This document shows, piece by piece, positions 59,450-64,000 of a stretch of DNA of 64,000 bases (within the stretch, counting starts at the first letter, position 1; each line of letters begins with the position of its first letter). The translations under genes and the position numbers were made by a program. This stretch comes from Lachnospira sp. UBA4346 (GTDB lineage: Bacteria > Bacillota > Clostridia > Lachnospirales > Lachnospiraceae): contig DGTC01000053.1 of assembly GCA_002394205.1 (NCBI GenBank), forward strand, positions 1 through 64,000, written 5' to 3'. Below the pieces are notes generated by a model. That model was given only the letters and a program-made list of their open reading frames with translations. It had not been told where the DNA came from and did not search any database.

Positions 59450-60697
59450 CTAATCATCCGTCTCGTCATATTTCTCATTGACAAAATCAATGACATCCTG
59501 CTTGAGTGCTTCTGTATCTGCCACGGATTCTTCTCCCAATGCTTTTAACTTCTGAACATCTTTGTGCGTAAATTCTTCATCTTCCTCATACTTCTTTGAT
59601 AAAATATGAATCATTTTCCGTCGTCTGAGCTTTTCGACCATAATATTGTCCTTTTCCCGAATCCATGCAGCTAACAATACAATGAGCAGAAGCGTTCCAA
59701 CATAACCAAGAATCGGATACAATACAGATACCAACTGCTTAAATCCGGAAAAACTACAAACATAACCGATTCCCACCATTACAAACAGATAGATTCTTAA
59801 CTTCTTTGTGTGATCTCCTGCAAAACGCTTTGCTGTGGCATAAAACAACGAAAATGCAGTGTTGAAAATCAGTGCAAAAATAACGATTGCATACACGAAA
59901 GCAAACACCGGAGAGATTTGCTTTACAATTGCAAGCATTGGAATCTCTGCATCTTTGGCTATCCCGATATTTGCAAACAAAGTAATAGATGCACAGAAAA
60001 TAATAATCCCAATAATTGTTCCGCCAATCATACCGCCCTTTTGTGCATTTCCGATTTTTAACATAGAACCACCCAGCACAAATGCCATGGATACTCCCGT
60101 TACCGCACAGATAGAAAAATAGTTAACCGCCGACATCACCGGAAATGGAATTGCTGGTTCTATGGTCTGTGCGACTGTACTTAACTGCGAAAAATCATAA
60201 GATTTTCCAAGAAATGTATATGCAGTAATCACAACGAGCATCACGATAATAATCGGTGTAAATACCCCAAGAATCCCTGTAATCTTATTGAAGTCCAAAA
60301 ATGATACGATGATAATCAACACGGAACAAATCAATGCCCCCAGCCATGCCGGAATTCCAAACTGCTGATGCGCATTTGCTCCTGCACCTGCAATCATAAC
60401 AAATCCGATGATAAATCCGGAAATAATCAATGTGAAATCTATCACTTTACTAAGAACCGGATGCGCAATCTGTTCCAACACATCCTGATGATTATCGGAC
60501 TTATAATAACAGCCCAATGCTAAAATAATTCCACCAAAAATGATATTTAGTATTCCCAGAAGAACAACTGCAATCATTCCCTTTGTTCCAAAACACAAGA
60601 AATACTGTAATATATCCTGACCTGATGATAAACCGGCACCGACAATAATTCCAACATAGGCAAGTGCCACCGACATATAACGCTTAAAATTAATAAT
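59450..60697 (-). CDS. YkvI-like membrane transporter, possible ATT start
   Basis: Multi-spanning membrane protein (about 11 helices) of the LeuT-superfamily YkvI group, about 415 residues, with GIIVGAGLSSGQDILQYF as the signature first helix and a charged C-terminal tail. Substrate unknown. The start is unclear. The open frame begins at 60781 inside a terminator region, the ATG at 60676 has no ribosome binding site, and the only AGGAG (about 8 bp upstream) points to ATT at 60697. A TTGTTA-17-TATTAG promoter lies just upstream. Confidence 0.78.
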   Translation of the reverse strand: MINFKRYMSVALAYVGIIVGAGLSSGQDILQYFLCFGTKGMIAVVLLGILNIIFGGIILALGCYYKSDNHQDVLEQIAHPVLSKVIDFTLIISGFIIGFVMIAGAGANAHQQFGIPAWLGALICSVLIIIVSFLDFNKITGILGVFTPIIIVMLVVITAYTFLGKSYDFSQLSTVAQTIEPAIPFPVMSAVNYFSICAVTGVSMAFVLGGSMLKIGNAQKGGMIGGTIIGIIIFCASITLFANIGIAKDAEIPMLAIVKQISPVFAFVYAIVIFALIFNTAFSLFYATAKRFAGDHTKKLRIYLFVMVGIGYVCSFSGFKQLVSVLYPILGYVGTLLLIVLLAAWIREKDNIMVEKLRRRKMIHILSKKYEEDEEFTHKDVQKLKALGEESVADTEALKQDVIDFVNEKYDETDD

Positions 60698-60779
60698 AAG
60701 ACTCACTCCTAACTTTACAGACCGGCTGGATATGACATGAACTTTTGTCCATCTAATATCCATCCCTTTATAGAATAAC

Positions 60780-60829
60780 AAAAGAGGTTCTGATTCTCTG
60801 TCATACGACTGTCAACCAGAACCTCTTTT
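60780..60829 (-). terminator. Terminator of the second chemoreceptor gene
   Basis: A 13-bp perfect stem AAAAGAGGTTCTG/CAGAACCTCTTTT with a TTTTGTT tail on the minus strand, 55 bp past the chemoreceptor stop. Confidence 0.88.
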
Positions 60830-60884
60830 ATTATACCAAAAATATGCCTATGTAGCAAATTATGTTGTAGTATTTCAGATTACA

Positions 60885-62624
60885 TTATACATTTGTAAAA
60901 TTTGAAGACTCATTTTTCAGATTATTAGCAACTTCGTTGTTATCCTTCATCTGGTCATTGACTGTTGCAAGTGAGTGAACCAAAGAATCCACGCTAATTG
61001 CTGCGTCTGTTACCCCCTGTGCACTTTCTTCCACTGCACGGCTAATTCCATCAACGGCATCTTTAATCTGTCCCATATGTTCCATAACATTCTTTGTTTC
61101 CTGTGCATAATCTCCCATCACTTCATCAATATGTGATGCATCTTCATTATACTGCTGTCCGCCTTTGACAAACGCAGCATAGTCATTTAATACATTTTCA
61201 TTGATGTATGCGATAATCTTTTCGGATGCTTTCATCAGTCCCTGAACTGCCGCGATTACCTGCTCATTGATTGTCTGAATATTATTTGCTGTTTCTCTGC
61301 TTGAATCTGCAAGTCCACGAATCTCATCCGCAACAACTGCAAAGCCCCTGCCAGCTTCTCCTGCTCTTGCCGCTTCAATAGATGCATTTAACGCAAGTAA
61401 GTTTGTCTGACTTGAAATGCTTAAGATTTCATCTGTAAGCTGTGTAACCTTTTCTACACTCTTACTATTTTCAAGTGCTATATTCATTTCCTGTGTGATA
61501 TTGCCAACAATTTCATTCGTACTGTTCATGTTGTCTGTAGCAACACGCTCCAATTCAACTGCACGCTGTTTCATTTCCTGTGCATAACCTGAAATTGTCT
61601 CAGACTGTTCTGCCATGTGAACGACACGTTCTTCTGCGGAAGCTGTACTTTCATTGACATCGCTTGTTGTCGCAGATACTTCTTCCATCGTCGCAGAAAG
61701 TTCTTCCATAATGGCTGAAATATCATTTGCACTGTCACCAGATGCACTGACACTGCTTGATACACTGCCCACAACATTGTCTAATACATTGGAATTATGA
61801 ACAATCTTGCCCATAATTCCCTGAAGCGTCTCTATAAAATGATTGATTCCTTCAGAGGATACACCAATCTCATCCTTACAGCGTACATCTACTCGCTTTG
61901 TAAGATCGCCATGTCCTTTTCGAATATCTTCAATAATCTCTTCCAACTGTGTCTTTTGGTTTTTGAGTGGTGCAATCACAGACTTATATGCAATAAATAC
62001 TGTCACAAGCAAACCTGCTACCTCTAAGAGTGCAAAGACTGTTAAAATCATAGAACTATTCTTATATACACGCTCCTGCGATGCAGTCAGTTCCTCAATA
62101 CGATTATCATTGCTTTCTACAAGCGCATCAATATTTCCCTTTAATGTCTTTGTCCAGTCTGCCATCGACTGATTTGCCTGTGTGACAGCACCGACACGGT
62201 CAGTTTTTGACAATTCAATAATGTCAAATGTCTTTTTCTGCGCATCCTTTAAATTCTGAAACAGTTCCTCTAACTCTTTTTGTTCTTCCGGACTGAACGT
62301 TTCTTTTTGTGACGTAAGCTGCTGCTCATATTTATTTATTTTTTCAAAACATACATCAATTTCTTTTGTAATATAGTCTGAATGTCCTGTATCACCATCC
62401 GTTATGATTCCAAGCGTTAATTTCTGTACCTCTTCCGTACGAATATTAATCTCATCCAAAGCAACAATCATATCGATTCCATCACCTGATACCAATCTGC
62501 TTGATTCCTGATTATCTTTCAAAGCATAATGGGCAATTGCAGAACTAAGTAATGCAAGAATTCCCATGCATACAACCGGCACAAGAATCTTGAACATAAT
62601 TCCCATGTTTTTTAATTTCTTCAT
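60885..62624 (-). CDS. Methyl-accepting chemotaxis protein
   Basis: Chemoreceptor of 579 residues. TM1 (about 10-32) is followed by a helical four-helix-bundle sensor (ELEELFQNLKDAQKKTFDII), TM2 near 190-215, HAMP and the signalling domain with the tip QTNLLALNASIEAARAG followed by GRGFAVVADEI. The sensor type differs from the Cache domain of the receptor at 9862. ATG 62624 has AAGGAGA upstream. A strong terminator follows. Confidence 0.93.
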   Translation of the reverse strand: MKKLKNMGIMFKILVPVVCMGILALLSSAIAHYALKDNQESSRLVSGDGIDMIVALDEINIRTEEVQKLTLGIITDGDTGHSDYITKEIDVCFEKINKYEQQLTSQKETFSPEEQKELEELFQNLKDAQKKTFDIIELSKTDRVGAVTQANQSMADWTKTLKGNIDALVESNDNRIEELTASQERVYKNSSMILTVFALLEVAGLLVTVFIAYKSVIAPLKNQKTQLEEIIEDIRKGHGDLTKRVDVRCKDEIGVSSEGINHFIETLQGIMGKIVHNSNVLDNVVGSVSSSVSASGDSANDISAIMEELSATMEEVSATTSDVNESTASAEERVVHMAEQSETISGYAQEMKQRAVELERVATDNMNSTNEIVGNITQEMNIALENSKSVEKVTQLTDEILSISSQTNLLALNASIEAARAGEAGRGFAVVADEIRGLADSSRETANNIQTINEQVIAAVQGLMKASEKIIAYINENVLNDYAAFVKGGQQYNEDASHIDEVMGDYAQETKNVMEHMGQIKDAVDGISRAVEESAQGVTDAAISVDSLVHSLATVNDQMKDNNEVANNLKNESSNFTNV

Positions 62625-62890
62625 TTCTGTGTATCTCCTTCCTGATTCCAAATATAGTCCTACCCACAAACTATATACGGAATTTTGCGAAACCTTATTT
62701 TTAGCGTTACAAGTGTAACACCAACAATTGCTCCTGTCAATTTCTTAACAAAATTTTAATATTTATATATCATTTATAGATTTTATATGGATTTTATTGA
62801 CCGCTTATAAAAATATGCTATGATTTATTTTAGAATCGTATCATGTTCCGATTGATTGTAAATGTAATGAAACAGAAAGGAGTATTGAAA

Positions 62891-63484
62891 ATGCACACAC
62901 ACCAGAAACGAGCAGAAAAATTAGCTACGCTCAACACATCTCTTGAAAAATTATCAAACGAACAGGCAAACAAACTGACAAAAGAATGTATCCAGTCTGC
63001 ATTGCTAGAACTTATGAAAAATACTCCATTTGATAAAATTACAATTACGGATATCGTAAAACATTCCGGTGTATCCAGAATGGCATTTTACCGCAATTTT
63101 GACTCAAAACGTGCCATTTTATCAGACATGGCGGATATATTATTTGGCGAACTCTACCTGATTTTAGCTGATTACAGACAGCATCAGACTTCTCTTACAT
63201 GCTATCAGGCGATTTTTGAATTGTTTTGTAAATATCAAGAAAATATACACATTCTTTTACACGGTGGAATTCATATTTCGGACTTTCTTGTTCATACAGA
63301 AGTTTTTTCAAAATGTTATATCGATGTGGATTTTAGAATCCGGTATAAAGATTTATCGTGGTGGGGTGCACTTGATTCGATTGTAATTGACTGGTTTGAA
63401 CAGGGAATGAAAGAATCTGTAGAAGAAATGATTCATGTATGCAACGACATTCTCCCACAGATTCCAATTGTACCGATTTTCTAA
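62891..63484 (+). CDS. TetR-family transcriptional regulator
   Basis: One hundred ninety-seven residues. The N-terminal HTH reads ITITDIVKHSGVSRMAFYRN, preceded by a helix (LTKECIQSALLELMKNTPFD). The helical ligand-binding domain follows. ATG 62891 has AAAGGAG 10 bp upstream; the longer frame from 62843 lacks this. It stands alone between the chemoreceptor gene and an XRE gene on the other strand. Target and ligand unknown. Confidence 0.9.
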   Translation: MHTHQKRAEKLATLNTSLEKLSNEQANKLTKECIQSALLELMKNTPFDKITITDIVKHSGVSRMAFYRNFDSKRAILSDMADILFGELYLILADYRQHQTSLTCYQAIFELFCKYQENIHILLHGGIHISDFLVHTEVFSKCYIDVDFRIRYKDLSWWGALDSIVIDWFEQGMKESVEEMIHVCNDILPQIPIVPIF

Positions 63485-63525
63485 AGTTGTTTTGTCTATC
63501 TGTCAATAATAAGCAGGGATTTGAC

Positions 63526-63924
63526 TTAATGCTCCTTATATTTTGACTGATATTTATACACAGCAAATTCCAGCTGCTTTAAAAGTTCCTCTGCAAACAC
63601 TGCAATGGTTTCATCCTGTATCTCAGATAACTCATATCCTGCATATTCAGCTAATACCGGTGTCTTTAAAATATATTCCATTGCCTCTTTTGCATTACGA
63701 AATTCGGATTTTTGATTTGTTTCTTCCACATTTCCTAGTAACTCTATGGATGAAACTCCTAAAATCCGGCATAGTTTTTCGAATGTTTTTACGGGTATTT
63801 TCTCTATAGAAGAATCCTCATAACGATAAATCGTTGTTTTGGATACCCCCAGTTCTGCTGCAATCTGCTCTACCGGAATTTTCTTTTGTTTACGAATTTT
63901 TTGAATCTGCTCACCAATTGTCAT
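63526..63924 (-). CDS. XRE-family transcriptional regulator
   Basis: One hundred thirty-two residues. The HTH lies at about 5-60 (IRKQKKIPVEQIAAELGVSKTTIYRYE), followed by a hydrophilic tail with AYEGYELSEIQDE-like acidic helices. ATG 63924 has AGGAGAGT upstream. The remaining 76 bp to the window edge hold the presumed promoter. Role unknown; this type often serves as a stress or housekeeping repressor in Clostridia. Confidence 0.88.
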   Translation of the reverse strand: MTIGEQIQKIRKQKKIPVEQIAAELGVSKTTIYRYEDSSIEKIPVKTFEKLCRILGVSSIELLGNVEETNQKSEFRNAKEAMEYILKTPVLAEYAGYELSEIQDETIAVFAEELLKQLEFAVYKYQSKYKEH

Positions 63925-64000
63925 TCCAAACTCTCCTGCTTTTACCGTCATTTATCTATGACAAAATACTGTTATTATATATCAATAACATAACGATTTC

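Noticed and set aside
1..64000. tRNA, rRNA, prophage or intact insertion sequences
   Set aside because: No clover-leaf with CCA-end context, rRNA core sequences, integrase/transposase frames or phage structural genes were found on either strand.

Overview
The window is low-GC DNA with strong GGAGG-type ribosome binding sites, TTGACA/TATAAT-type promoters and a gene set typical of anaerobic gut Clostridia: FeoAB, DUF1848 and radical SAM proteins, Rrf2, HxlR and MocR regulators, TrpB2, YkvI, and iron-containing alcohol dehydrogenase. The best guess is a Lachnospiraceae chromosome (Bacillota). No rRNA, tRNA, CRISPR array, intact transposase or phage module is visible. Remnants of mobile or decayed genes are frequent.

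Layout. 1-5.4 kb: an aldo/keto reductase running off the left edge, two secreted esterases, a chimeric XRE regulator with an ICE-like N-terminus, and an HxlR/flavin-binding pair. 5.6-9.8 kb: a truncated XRE gene with palindromic operators, an Rrf2 regulator, and pdxR divergent from pdxST (vitamin B6 synthesis). 9.9-19.5 kb: a chemoreceptor, trpB2, a Crp/thioredoxin pair, and a split Zn/Cd-type P-type ATPase (ATPase plus separate HMA chaperone) beside an AraC regulator. 19.5-28 kb: an AbiE-type toxin-antitoxin pair, an HxlR-linked nitroreductase/VOC/oxidoreductase operon, and feoAB beside a second AraC paralogue.

28.7-37.4 kb is the most distinctive block. It holds a radical SAM operon (SnoaL-like protein, flavin reductase with an ACGSACG-repeat tail, SPASM radical SAM enzyme, SPL-like radical SAM enzyme, DUF1848) and, separately, marR-rarA. 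The two promoters have the same architecture, with the palindrome TTTTATATAAAA placed identically. The flavin reductase and its Cys-repeat tail are split by a -1 frame change.

37.7-45.3 kb is an amino-acid or amine catabolic operon: PII-like protein, APC permease, ornithine-cyclodeaminase-like enzyme, RidA fragment and an HcnABC-like FAD/Fe-S dehydrogenase. It is divergent from a LysR gene and carries a strong terminator in its leader. 45.4-54.8 kb holds repeated cyclophilin-like-fold proteins, flavodoxins (one fused to an alcohol dehydrogenase), hydrolases and a LysR gene. 55.4-59.2 kb holds a class-M-like sirtuin, an NAD(P)-binding oxidoreductase, a ferredoxin-flavoprotein and a SnoaL protein. 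The last stretch holds a YkvI-type membrane protein, a second chemoreceptor, a TetR regulator and an XRE regulator.

Shared logic. Rrf2-type operators of the form TGTAA-N9-TTACA recur at five promoters: the rrf2 gene itself, the sirtuin, the oxidoreductase, the SnoaL gene and a decayed locus near 6.1 kb. This suggests a local stress regulon. A structured repeat family with compensatory stem changes sits before the AKR and LysR genes and ends in a TGATATAAT promoter element. Many gene fragments (LysR, TetR, GH1, ABC ATPase, sirtuin, flavodoxin, nitroreductase) and a rearranged segmental duplication show active reshuffling.
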